From Paraburkholderia susongensis (GTDB lineage Bacteria > Pseudomonadota > Gammaproteobacteria > Burkholderiales > Burkholderiaceae), in assembly GCF_900177725.1 (NCBI RefSeq), contig NZ_FXAT01000001.1, positions 1 to 64,000 on the forward strand: a stretch of 64,000 nt of DNA, read 5' to 3'. The notes under the pieces are model-generated. The model made no database searches, was not told where the DNA came from, and saw nothing but the letters and a program-made list of their open reading frames with translations. The first letter of the stretch is position 1. The number at the start of each line of letters is the position of its first letter. Both the position numbers and the translations under genes were made by a program. This document shows positions 56,521 to 64,000 of this stretch, piece after piece.

Positions 56521-57804
56521 TTATTTTCCTTGCAATGGTGTGGCGAGCGCGGCCGCGTGGTTCAGCGGTTGCGGCTTGACGGCGAGCGTCAGGATCACCG
56601 CGGCGACGAGCGCCACGCTCATGAATGCATACGATGCCGCGGGCGTTCCGGTCGCGCCGTTCAGATAGCCGACCACATACGAGCCGACGAACGAGCCGAG
56701 CGCGCCCATGCTGTTGATGAGCGCCATCGCGCCGCCGGCGACGTTCTTCGGCAGCAGTTCCGGCACGATCGCGAAGAACGGGCCGTACGGCGCGTACATG
56801 GCGGCGCCCGCGATCACGAGCAACGCATACGAGCCCCAGAAGTGCGACGAGCCGAGCGCATACGACGCCGCGAACGCGATCGCGCCGATCAGCAGGAACG
56901 GCCACACGAACACCTTGCGGCGGTTGAGTTTATCCGATGCCCACGAAGCTGCAAGCATCGCGATGGTCGCGGCCAGATACGGCAGCGCCGACAGCCAGCC
57001 GGTTTCGACCATGCCGAGCGACGAACCGTTCTTGAGAATCGACGGCAGCCACAGCACGAAGCCATACACCCCGATGCTCCAGCAGAAATACTGCGCGCAC
57101 AGCTTGATGACCGCGGGCGTGCGAAACGCCTCGCCGTAATTGCGCACCGGCTTGATCGCGGCCTGCTCGGCGCGCAGCGTCTGTTCGAGCAGATCCTTCT
57201 CCTGCTGCGTGAGCCACGAGACCTGCTGCGGCTTGTCCTGCACGAGGAACCACCAGCAGAACGCCCAGATGATCGCGGGCACGCCCTCGGCGATGAACAT
57301 ATGGCGCCAGCCGAACGAATGCACGAGATAGCCCGAGACGACCGACATCCACAGCACCGTGACCGGATTGCCGAGAATCAGGAACGTGTTGGCGCGCGAG
57401 CGCTCGCTCTTCGTGAACCAGTTGCTGATGAAGATCAGCATGGCCGGCATCACCGCGGCTTCGACGATGCCGAGCACGAAGCGGATCGCCATCAGCGACG
57501 GGATGTTGCTGACCATGCCGGTCAACGCCGCGCAGCCGCCCCACAGAACGAGGCTCCAGAACACGAGCTTCTTCACGCTGCGGCGCTCGGCGTAGATCGC
57601 GCCCGGAATCTGGAAGAAGAAGTAGCCGAGGAAGAACAGCGCGCCGATCAGCGACGCCAGCCCTTTGCTGATGCCGAGGTCCTGATTGATGCCGGCCGCC
57701 GACGCGAAGCCGAAGTTCGCGCGATCGAGATACGCGAGGCTGTAGGTGATGAACACGATCGGCATGATCGTCCACCAGCGGCGAATCGCAAGCGATGAGG
57801 TCAT
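56521..57804 (-). CDS. kguT: 2-ketogluconate transporter (MFS, ACS family)
   Basis: 427 residues with twelve membrane segments. Anion:cation symporter pattern: YSLAYLDRANFGFASAAGINQDLGIS in helix 1 and FFQIPGAIYAERRSVKK in loop 2-3. The operon context points to 2-ketogluconate; other sugar acids such as gluconate or glucarate remain possible. Confidence 0.83.
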   Translation of the reverse strand: MTSSLAIRRWWTIMPIVFITYSLAYLDRANFGFASAAGINQDLGISKGLASLIGALFFLGYFFFQIPGAIYAERRSVKKLVFWSLVLWGGCAALTGMVSNIPSLMAIRFVLGIVEAAVMPAMLIFISNWFTKSERSRANTFLILGNPVTVLWMSVVSGYLVHSFGWRHMFIAEGVPAIIWAFCWWFLVQDKPQQVSWLTQQEKDLLEQTLRAEQAAIKPVRNYGEAFRTPAVIKLCAQYFCWSIGVYGFVLWLPSILKNGSSLGMVETGWLSALPYLAATIAMLAASWASDKLNRRKVFVWPFLLIGAIAFAASYALGSSHFWGSYALLVIAGAAMYAPYGPFFAIVPELLPKNVAGGAMALINSMGALGSFVGSYVVGYLNGATGTPAASYAFMSVALVAAVILTLAVKPQPLNHAAALATPLQGK

Positions 57805-57919
57805 GAATGTCTCCTTTTACGGCTTCCCGAAACAATGATGAAAATGGGGCGCGCGGTGGGCGCTCCTGTTGTCGGTATGAAACGTCCGGGCTCGGCTTCA
57901 GCTCAGTGTCAGCTCAGTG

Positions 57920-59812
57920 TCAGATTACGCTCGCGGCGCGCGACCCATCGGCCCGTTCGAGCGCGTCGAGTTCGGCGCGACGCGGCAGGCCCTCCGAATC
58001 GCCGATCACCTGGATCGCGAGCGAGCCGATCCGGTTGCCGCGTGCGACCGCCTGCGGCAGCGTGCGGCCTTCGAGCAGCGCGCTAATCACGCCGACGGCG
58101 AAACCATCGCCCGCGCCGACTGTGTCGACGACCTTGGCGACCGGCTGGCCGACGATCACGGCGGCGTCGCTCGCTGTGCGGTAGTACGCGCCCTGTGCGC
58201 CGAGCTTGACGATCACGCCGCGCGCGCCGCGCTCCAGATAGAAGCTCGCGATGTCCTCAGGCTGCGTGTAGCCGGTCAGAATCTCGCCCTCGCCGATGCC
58301 GGGCAGCACCCAGTCGGCAAGCGCGGCGAGCGCATTGAGACCTTCGACCATTGCCGCGCGCGACGGCCATAGCGTCGGGCGCAGGTTCGGATCGAACGAG
58401 ATCGTCCTGCCTGCCGCGCGCATTTCGCGGGCCAGGTGGAACGCGAGTTCGCGCGAACTCGCGGAGATCGCCGGCGCGACGCCGGTCAGGTGCAGATGAC
58501 GCGCGGGCAGCACGTAATCGGCGACGTAATCGGCGAGCGACAGGTGGCTCGCCGCCGAGCCCTTGCGGAAATACTCGACCGCCGGGTCGCTGCCGTCGTC
58601 GTTTTTCGACTTGAGCTGAAAGCCGGTCGGATAGCGCGCGTCGGTGCTCACGCAGCGCTGGTCGATGCCCTCTTTCGTCAGCGTGTCGCGCACGTATTGG
58701 CCGAACGAATCGTCGCCCACGCGGCTCATCCAGCCCACCTTGAAACCGAGCCGCGCGAGGCCGATCGCGACGTTCAGATCGGCGCCGGCAACGCGCTTCG
58801 TGAACTGCCCGACGCCCGCGAGCGGGCCGGTTTCGGCGGCGACGAACATCGCCATCGCTTCGCCGTAGGTGATGACGTCGAGAGTTGGATGGGGGTGATC
58901 CATGCTGTGCTCCTGGGTGGCGCTTGTGCTGTGGTGTTGCTGTGCTTTGCTATGTGCTGCTGATCTGTGCGTCGCTGGTTGCCCTGACCGCTTGCCTTGA
59001 ACCTTCGCGAGCCATCCGACGTAATGCGCGGCGTCGGCCTCGATCCGGCTCGCGTCGAACGGAAACTCGATACCCCGTGGCACATCGCGCGGCAAACGCT
59101 CGAGCACCGTGCGGAACTGCGTGTCATCCGCGGCGGGTGCGACCGGAAAGCGCCGCGCGCCCTCGCCCGCCGCCGTCTTGCAATGGATGTACTCGACGTG
59201 CGGCGCGAGCCGCATGGCGGCGTCGAGCGGTGCGACGTCGAGCCATGCCCAGTTGCCGATGTCGAAGGTCATCCCGAGCACGCCGGCCTGGCCCTCGCGC
59301 GCGAGCGCATCGAAGAGTCCGGCGAACTGCGCGAGCGAACCACCCTGCGCCAGTTGCCCGTTTTCGACGACGAGCCTTGGCTGCGCGCCGCGCGCCCCGT
59401 GCGCACGTTGCGCCCGTTGCGCCACCAAGGCGGCAATGGCCGCGCCCTCGGCGTCATGGATAAAGCCGCCCAGTTGCAGCTTGACGAAACGCGCGCCCAG
59501 CGCGGCCGCTTCGTCGAGCGCGAGGCGCAGAGCGTCGGTATCGAGCCGGCCGTGCGGCGTGTACAGCGAAGCGGGTGTCGAAAACACCGACCACAGACCG
59601 AGTTCCGCGATTGCCGCGCCGAGCGCATGGAGCTGCTCAGGGGCGGCGTCCGGGTTGGCGTCCCCCTCGCTCGTGAACAGCTCGCGGCGCACCTCGAAGC
59701 CCACCGCACCGGCCCGCTTCGCCGCTTGCGCCCACTTCAGATGACCACCCGCGCGCACCGCGTCCATGCCGAACGCGCTTGCGACGATCACGATCTCCAC
59801 TGCGTCAGCCAT
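57920..59812 (-). CDS. kguEK: KguE-KguK in one frame: sugar-phosphate epimerase-like + 2-ketogluconate kinase
   Basis: 630 residues. The first 274 are a TIM-barrel epimerase domain (KguE: FVKLQLGGFIHD, GMTFDIGNWAW, YIHCKTA). The last 327 are a PfkB kinase (KguK) with DPNLRPTLW and catalytic DTVGAGDGFAVG. Between lies a 29-residue polar linker in which A/T third positions are common, unlike the flanks. An AGGAG seven bases before ATG 58903 can start KguK alone, so the linker looks like a former spacer without an in-frame stop. ATG 59812 was chosen; TTG 59827 is an alternative. It probably phosphorylates 2-ketogluconate. Confidence 0.82.
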   Translation of the reverse strand: MADAVEIVIVASAFGMDAVRAGGHLKWAQAAKRAGAVGFEVRRELFTSEGDANPDAAPEQLHALGAAIAELGLWSVFSTPASLYTPHGRLDTDALRLALDEAAALGARFVKLQLGGFIHDAEGAAIAALVAQRAQRAHGARGAQPRLVVENGQLAQGGSLAQFAGLFDALAREGQAGVLGMTFDIGNWAWLDVAPLDAAMRLAPHVEYIHCKTAAGEGARRFPVAPAADDTQFRTVLERLPRDVPRGIEFPFDASRIEADAAHYVGWLAKVQGKRSGQPATHRSAAHSKAQQHHSTSATQEHSMDHPHPTLDVITYGEAMAMFVAAETGPLAGVGQFTKRVAGADLNVAIGLARLGFKVGWMSRVGDDSFGQYVRDTLTKEGIDQRCVSTDARYPTGFQLKSKNDDGSDPAVEYFRKGSAASHLSLADYVADYVLPARHLHLTGVAPAISASSRELAFHLAREMRAAGRTISFDPNLRPTLWPSRAAMVEGLNALAALADWVLPGIGEGEILTGYTQPEDIASFYLERGARGVIVKLGAQGAYYRTASDAAVIVGQPVAKVVDTVGAGDGFAVGVISALLEGRTLPQAVARGNRIGSLAIQVIGDSEGLPRRAELDALERADGSRAASVI

Positions 59813-59845
59813 GTCGAATCCGCTCAATCCTGCTGGAAACCATCA

Positions 59846-59863
59846 TTTGGAACCGGTTCCAAA
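59846..59863. promoter_or_regulatory. PtxS-type operator of the kgu operon
   Basis: Perfect 18-bp palindrome TTTGGAACCGGTTCCAAA, 34 bases upstream of the kguE start. It is one substitution per half-site away from the Pseudomonas PtxS consensus TGAAACCGGTTTCA. Confidence 0.8.
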
Positions 59864-59987
59864 CACATTTCGAAAAAAAGCGCCGAGGCGCTTGCGTTGC
59901 CCGAATAGTGCGCGGGACCGCCGCCGCGCACCATAGAGGAAATCCCCAGGCGAAGCGGGCACGAGAGTGAGCGCAACCCGGCGAGAC

Positions 59988-60881
59988 TCACCCGTCCCCT
60001 TCCGCGAGACACAGCGCGAGAAACCGCTCGACCACACGCGACGGCGCACTCGCATGCGGCACGAGAATCGACAGCCGGCGCGTCAGCGGCTCCGGGCTCA
60101 GCGACAGCAGTCGCAACGCGCCGTTCTCGTGCCGCATCGACATCGCCGAGACGAAGCCCACGCCCATGCCGGCGCGCACCGCCTCCTTCACGCCTTCGAC
60201 GCCAGCGATCTCGAGCGCCACGCGCATCGGCACCCCCGCGCGCGCGAACTCGCGCTCGACCGTCTGCCGCACGCCCGAGCCCTCCTCGCGCAACACCAGT
60301 GGATAGGCGCCGAACGCCGCGAGCCCGATGCGCCCGTCGTCGCCCTCCTGCGCGAGCGGATGCGCGCGCGGCATGATCGCGACGATCTCATCCTCGCGCC
60401 ACGCATGCACCGCGGTGTCCGGCGGCAGATCGTCGCCGGCCGGCCCCTCGACCATCGCGATATCGACCGAACCGAGCGCGCCGACGATCTCGGTCGTGTT
60501 GCCGTTCGCCGTATGCACGGTCACGTCCGGATAGCGCCGATGAAACTCGGCGATCAGATACGGCAGCAGGTAGCTCGCCGGCGTCGTGCTCGCGCCGATG
60601 CGCAGCGTGCCCTGCTCGAGGCCGCGCAGCGCATCCCGATACGCATGCGCCTGCCGCCAGGTATCGCGCAGCCGCGCCGCGTAGCTCGCCAGTTGCTCGC
60701 CGGCGGGCGTCAGACGCACGCCGCGGCCGTCACGCTGATACAGCGGTTCGCCGAACTCATCCTGCAATTGCCGCAACTGGCCGGACACCGCCGGCTGCGA
60801 CAGATGCAGCGCCACCGCCGCCCGGCTGATGTTGCGATGCTCGGCGACGGCGGCGAACGTTATAAGTTGATCCGGGGTCAT
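59988..60881 (-). CDS. LysR-family regulator, divergent from YeiH
   Basis: 297 residues. Helix-turn-helix ISRAAVALHLSQPAVSGQLRQLQDEFGEPLYQRDGRGVRLTPAGE (about 18-62) and a CysB/YeiE-like effector domain. 128 bases separate it from the divergent yeiH-like gene, the usual LysR-target layout; the shared intergenic region is AT-rich (60890-60960). In enterobacteria the divergent partner of yeiH is yeiE, which senses sulfite. Confidence 0.88.
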   Translation of the reverse strand: MTPDQLITFAAVAEHRNISRAAVALHLSQPAVSGQLRQLQDEFGEPLYQRDGRGVRLTPAGEQLASYAARLRDTWRQAHAYRDALRGLEQGTLRIGASTTPASYLLPYLIAEFHRRYPDVTVHTANGNTTEIVGALGSVDIAMVEGPAGDDLPPDTAVHAWREDEIVAIMPRAHPLAQEGDDGRIGLAAFGAYPLVLREEGSGVRQTVEREFARAGVPMRVALEIAGVEGVKEAVRAGMGVGFVSAMSMRHENGALRLLSLSPEPLTRRLSILVPHASAPSRVVERFLALCLAEGDG

Positions 60882-61009
60882 GGGCGTTAAATATCCATCA
60901 GACTGATACCTTACATTCTAAATCATGATTTTTCATATCGATATATCTAATTTAGGATTAGACCCGTTGAAGCCCCCATGCAGTCAGTCACGAAGTCAGG
61001 CACCCGATC

Positions 61010-62116
61010 ATGTCCACACCCACCGCACGGTTCACCGCAGCATCCCAGGCGCATTCCACTCGCGGCCAGCTCAACGGCGTGCTGTTCGTCGCGTTGTTCG
61101 CCGCCGCCGTCACGCGCATCGCGGCCATTCCGGCGATTGCCGGTCTGGGCCTGAGCCCGCTCATCGTCGGCATCGTGGCGGGCGCGATCTACGGAAACGC
61201 CCTGCGCGACGGCATGCCGGCGAGTTGGGCGGCCGGCGTCAATTTCTCGGCGCGCAAGCTGCTGCGCATCGCAGTCGCGTTCTTCGGGCTGCGGGTGAGC
61301 CTGCAGGAAATCGCCCAGGTCGGCCTGCCCGGTCTCACGCAGTCGGTCCTGATCGTGGTCAGCACGCTCGTGATCGGCACGTGGGCCGGCATGAAGATCA
61401 TGAAGCTCGACCGCGACACCGCTCTGCTGACAGCGGCCGGCAGCGCGATCTGCGGCGCGGCCGCCGTGCTCGCCTTCGAGTCGACGCTGCAATCGAAGCC
61501 GCACAAGAGCGCGATGGCAGTGGGCAGCGTCGTGCTGTTCGGCACGCTGTCGATGTTCCTCTATCCGGTGCTGTTCAAGGCCGGCTGGCTGCATCTCGAT
61601 ACGGTCGGCGCGGGCCTCTTCTTCGGCGGCACGATCCACGAGGTCGCCCAGGTGGTCGGCGCGGCCAGCAACGTGAGCCCCGAAGCGACGCATATCGCGA
61701 CGATCGTCAAGATGACCCGCGTGATGCTGCTCGTGCCGGTGCTGCTCGTGGTCGGCCTGTGGGTGAACCGCACGGCGCGTAGCAACGCAGCGGCGCAAGC
61801 CTCGCGGGACGGCGCCGCAAGTGACGCCGCGAGCCACGCCCCGCGCAAGCTCGCGATTCCATGGTTCGCGCTCGGCTTTCTCGCCTGTGTCGTCATCAAC
61901 TCGCTGCATGTGCTGCCGGAGAGCGCCACCTCGACCCTGAACCTGCTCGACACCTTCGCGCTGACGATGGCCATGACCGCGCTCGGCATCGAAACGCGCA
62001 TCTCGCAGATTCGCGAGGCCGGCCCGCGAGCGCTGAGCACTGGCCTGATTCTGTACGTCTGGCTGATTGCCGGCGGACTGGGGATTACATGGACGGTCCA
62101 GTACCTGTTCCGCTAA
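61010..62116 (+). CDS. YeiH family putative sulfate/sulfite exporter
   Basis: 368 residues, about ten to eleven membrane helices. Family stretches: LGLSPLIVGIVAGAIYGNALR, ARKLLRIAVAFFGLRVSLQEIA, LLTAAGSAICGAAAVLAFE and FGGTIHEVAQVVGAA. UPF0324/YeiH proteins have been proposed to export sulfate or sulfite, by association with sulfur genes. Divergent from a LysR gene that probably controls it. Confidence 0.88.
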   Translation: MSTPTARFTAASQAHSTRGQLNGVLFVALFAAAVTRIAAIPAIAGLGLSPLIVGIVAGAIYGNALRDGMPASWAAGVNFSARKLLRIAVAFFGLRVSLQEIAQVGLPGLTQSVLIVVSTLVIGTWAGMKIMKLDRDTALLTAAGSAICGAAAVLAFESTLQSKPHKSAMAVGSVVLFGTLSMFLYPVLFKAGWLHLDTVGAGLFFGGTIHEVAQVVGAASNVSPEATHIATIVKMTRVMLLVPVLLVVGLWVNRTARSNAAAQASRDGAASDAASHAPRKLAIPWFALGFLACVVINSLHVLPESATSTLNLLDTFALTMAMTALGIETRISQIREAGPRALSTGLILYVWLIAGGLGITWTVQYLFR

Positions 62117-62285
62117 CACGGTCCCGTCTTCACTCACACCCCGCCGCGTGCGGGGTTTTGCGCATTCTGGCGACCCATCCGGCCCGTTCGCGCGGCATAC
62201 TCGCTGCTGCGGACTTTGCTCATGCAACCCGCGCGGGCGCAGTGCCTCGGCAGCGCGTCCGTGCAACCGGAATGAGGATCGATCG

Positions 62286-63023
62286 ATGAGCCTGGAACTC
62301 TATTACTGGGACGGCCTGCAAGGCCGCGGCGAATTCGTGCGGCTCGCCCTCGAGGAAGCCAGCGTGAACTACGTGGAAGTGGCGCGCGGCAAGCCTTCGA
62401 AGGGCCTCGGCACCGGGGCGATGATGGCGGTGATGGACAGCCCCGACGAGCCGTATCCGCCGTTCGCGCCACCGTTTCTGAAGGACGGCGATCTCGTGAT
62501 CGCGCAGACCGCCAACATCCTGCTCTATCTCGGTCCGCGCCTGAATCTCGCGCCGGCGGCCGACAGCCTGCGCTACGTCGCGAACGGCCTGCAACTGACG
62601 ATCGCCGACGTCGTCAGCGAAGCGCACGACACGCACCATCCGCTCGCGAACTCGCTCTACTACGAAGACCAGAAAGACGCCGCCAAGGCGCGCGCGCATG
62701 ATTTCATCGACAACCGCATTCCGAAGTTCATGTCGTACTTCGAGCGCGTGTTGAAGCAGAACCCGGCCGGCGACACCTTCATGGTCGGCGATACGCTCAC
62801 CTACGTCGATCTGTCGATGTTCCAGCTGATCGACGGCCTGCTGTACGCGTTCCCGCGCGCGCTCAAGCGCTTCGGCGAGCACTATCCACGGCTCGCCGCG
62901 CTGCACGACGCGGTCATGGCGCGGCCGAACATCGCCGCCTATCTGAAGTCGGACAGGCGCATCGCGCACAACGAAGCCTGCATCTTCCGGCACTACCCGG
63001 AACTCGACAAGGCGGCGACTTGA
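62286..63023 (+). CDS. Glutathione S-transferase
   Basis: 245 residues from ATG 62286. LELYYWDGLQGRGEFVRLALEEA at the N-terminus carries the Tyr-type glutathione-activating region; the QTANILLYLG segment binds the gamma-glutamyl group. A helical C-terminal domain ends HNEACIFRHYPELDK. Detoxification function; specific substrate unknown. Confidence 0.87.
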   Translation: MSLELYYWDGLQGRGEFVRLALEEASVNYVEVARGKPSKGLGTGAMMAVMDSPDEPYPPFAPPFLKDGDLVIAQTANILLYLGPRLNLAPAADSLRYVANGLQLTIADVVSEAHDTHHPLANSLYYEDQKDAAKARAHDFIDNRIPKFMSYFERVLKQNPAGDTFMVGDTLTYVDLSMFQLIDGLLYAFPRALKRFGEHYPRLAALHDAVMARPNIAAYLKSDRRIAHNEACIFRHYPELDKAAT

Positions 63024-63051
63024 TCCACGCCGCCCGGCCCCGCCCCTTCTC

Positions 63052-63099
63052 CACGACAGCAGCGCGCCCGCCATCGAGGGCGGGCGCGCTGCTGTCGTG
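63052..63099. terminator. 21-bp perfect-stem hairpin
   Basis: CACGACAGCAGCGCGCCCGC plus one C pairs without a mismatch across the loop ATCGAG. It lies 30 bases after the GST stop and ahead of the channel gene; no T tract, so the strength of termination rests on the stem. Confidence 0.65.
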
Positions 63100-63141
63100 C
63101 TGCGGATTCCTCCACCTTCTCTCACGCCCCGTACCGTCGAC

Positions 63142-64000
63142 GTGCTTTCATTCCTGCTGAAGCTGCGCACCCGCGCCCAACACCTGTTCCGCCTCTCCGA
63201 AGCCCACACGATGCTGGTCTGGTCGGTCGTGGTCGGCATTGCCGGCGCGTTTGCGACCATCGTGTTCCGCGAGGCGATCGCGCTGCTGCAACTGGCAATC
63301 ACCGGCCGCTCCGGCAGCTTCGTCGAAATGGCCCGCGGCCTGCCGTGGACCATGCGCATCTGGCTGCCGGCGGCGGGCGGCCTCGTCGCCGGTTGCCTGC
63401 TGCTGATCGCGCAGCGTCACGCCGACAAGGGCTCGCACACCGACTACATGGAAGCGGTCGCGATCGGCGACGGTGTCGTGCCGGTCAGGTTGAGCCTGTG
63501 GCGCAGTGTGTCGTCGCTGTTCACGATCGCGAGCGGCGGCTCGATCGGCCGCGAAGGTCCGATGGTGCAACTGGCGGCGCTCGGCGCATCGCTGATCGGC
63601 CGATGGGTTCACTTCGACCCGTCGCGGCTGCGCCTGCTGGTCGCATGCGGCGCGGCGGCCGGCATCACGTCGGCGTATAGCGCGCCGATCGCGGGCGCGT
63701 TCTTCGTCACCGAGATCGTGCTCGGCTCGATCGCGATGGAGAGCTTCGGACCGATCGTCGTGTCGGCCGTGGTCGCCAATATCACGATGCGCGAATTCAC
63801 CAGCTACAAGCCGCCCTATGAAATGCCGGCATTTCCGACGGTGGCGGGCCCCGAAGTGCTGCTGTTCGTCGCGCTCGGCGCGCTGTGCGGCGCGGCGGCG
63901 CCGCAGTTCCTGCGGCTGCTCGATGTGTCGAAGACGGGCTTTCGCAAGCTGCCCATGCCGCTGCCGTTGCGGCTCGCGCTCGGCGGTCTCGTGGTCGGCA
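63142..64000 (+). CDS. ClC-family chloride channel/antiporter (5' part)
   Basis: 286 codons, cut by the window end. Membrane helices with the selectivity-filter segment GGSIGREGPMVQLAALGASL (GREGP) and SAYSAPIAGAFFVTEIVLGS. These match voltage-gated ClC proteins, which move chloride against protons or passively. Start GTG 63142 is the first codon that keeps the N-terminal cytoplasmic helix; no strong ribosome site is visible. The second GxFxP motif falls beyond the window. Confidence 0.87.
   Translation, partial: MLSFLLKLRTRAQHLFRLSEAHTMLVWSVVVGIAGAFATIVFREAIALLQLAITGRSGSFVEMARGLPWTMRIWLPAAGGLVAGCLLLIAQRHADKGSHTDYMEAVAIGDGVVPVRLSLWRSVSSLFTIASGGSIGREGPMVQLAALGASLIGRWVHFDPSRLRLLVACGAAAGITSAYSAPIAGAFFVTEIVLGSIAMESFGPIVVSAVVANITMREFTSYKPPYEMPAFPTVAGPEVLLFVALGALCGAAAPQFLRLLDVSKTGFRKLPMPLPLRLALGGLVVG

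Overview
The window is high-GC bacterial chromosome with strong GC3 codon bias, so real genes cast long open frames in other phases. The gene families point to Burkholderiaceae, most likely Paraburkholderia or Burkholderia sensu lato: an mprF-acvB pair, prkA-yeaH-spoVR, a five-gene rbs operon, a kgu operon with a PtxS-type regulator, and PGDYG and DUF3022-like proteins. This is inferred from gene content, without any database search.

Left end (1-900): the 5' end of ilvA on the minus strand. It is preceded by an isoleucine-rich 20-codon leader ORF and a terminator whose 5' arm can pair with the end of that ORF, which together form a complete attenuator. Upstream of that lies a decayed transposase remnant.

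Accessory biosynthetic island (880-11306): a MocR/GntR-aminotransferase regulator is divergent from a tight nine-gene operon. Its products are a KamA-type radical SAM aminomutase, an Ldh_2 oxidoreductase, a class IV aminotransferase, a TauD-like Fe/2OG oxygenase, an AurF-like diiron oxygenase with all ligands present, a metallo-beta-lactamase-fold hydrolase, a three-histidine cupin, an MFS exporter and a GST-like protein. There is no carrier protein, NRPS or PKS. I read this as a stand-alone pathway that turns an amino acid into a small N-oxidised or rearranged metabolite and exports it. I cannot match it to a named pathway, and it is the best candidate here for an undescribed system.

Centre (11.3-31 kb): a mix of lysyl-phosphatidylglycerol genes (mprF-acvB), two DHA2 drug exporters, a PAS/PAS hybrid histidine kinase, a ferredoxin-NADP reductase, two LysR regulators, an AhpD-like protein, a glycosyltransferase, a KgtP-type permease, and a degraded toxin fragment beside a DUF4279 protein that resembles an immunity gene. 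Two small genes are also present: a 47-codon gene with its own promoter and hairpin, and a 73-codon gene.

31-48 kb: the starvation/stress operon prkA-yeaH-(small ORF)-spoVR, an MhpD-family hydratase, a chemoreceptor ending in DWETF, the ribose operon rbsB-A-C-R-K with a LacI-type operator, and corA.

48-64 kb: an orphan cydX overlapping a P-loop kinase, a saccharopine-dehydrogenase-like enzyme with an Lrp regulator, Spy-like, PGDYG, DUF3022-like and YhfC-type proteins, and the 2-ketogluconate operon. In that operon kguE and kguK are joined in one frame, followed by kguT, kguD and ptxS, with a perfect palindromic operator in front. Then come a LysR/YeiH divergent pair, a GST and a ClC channel cut by the window end.
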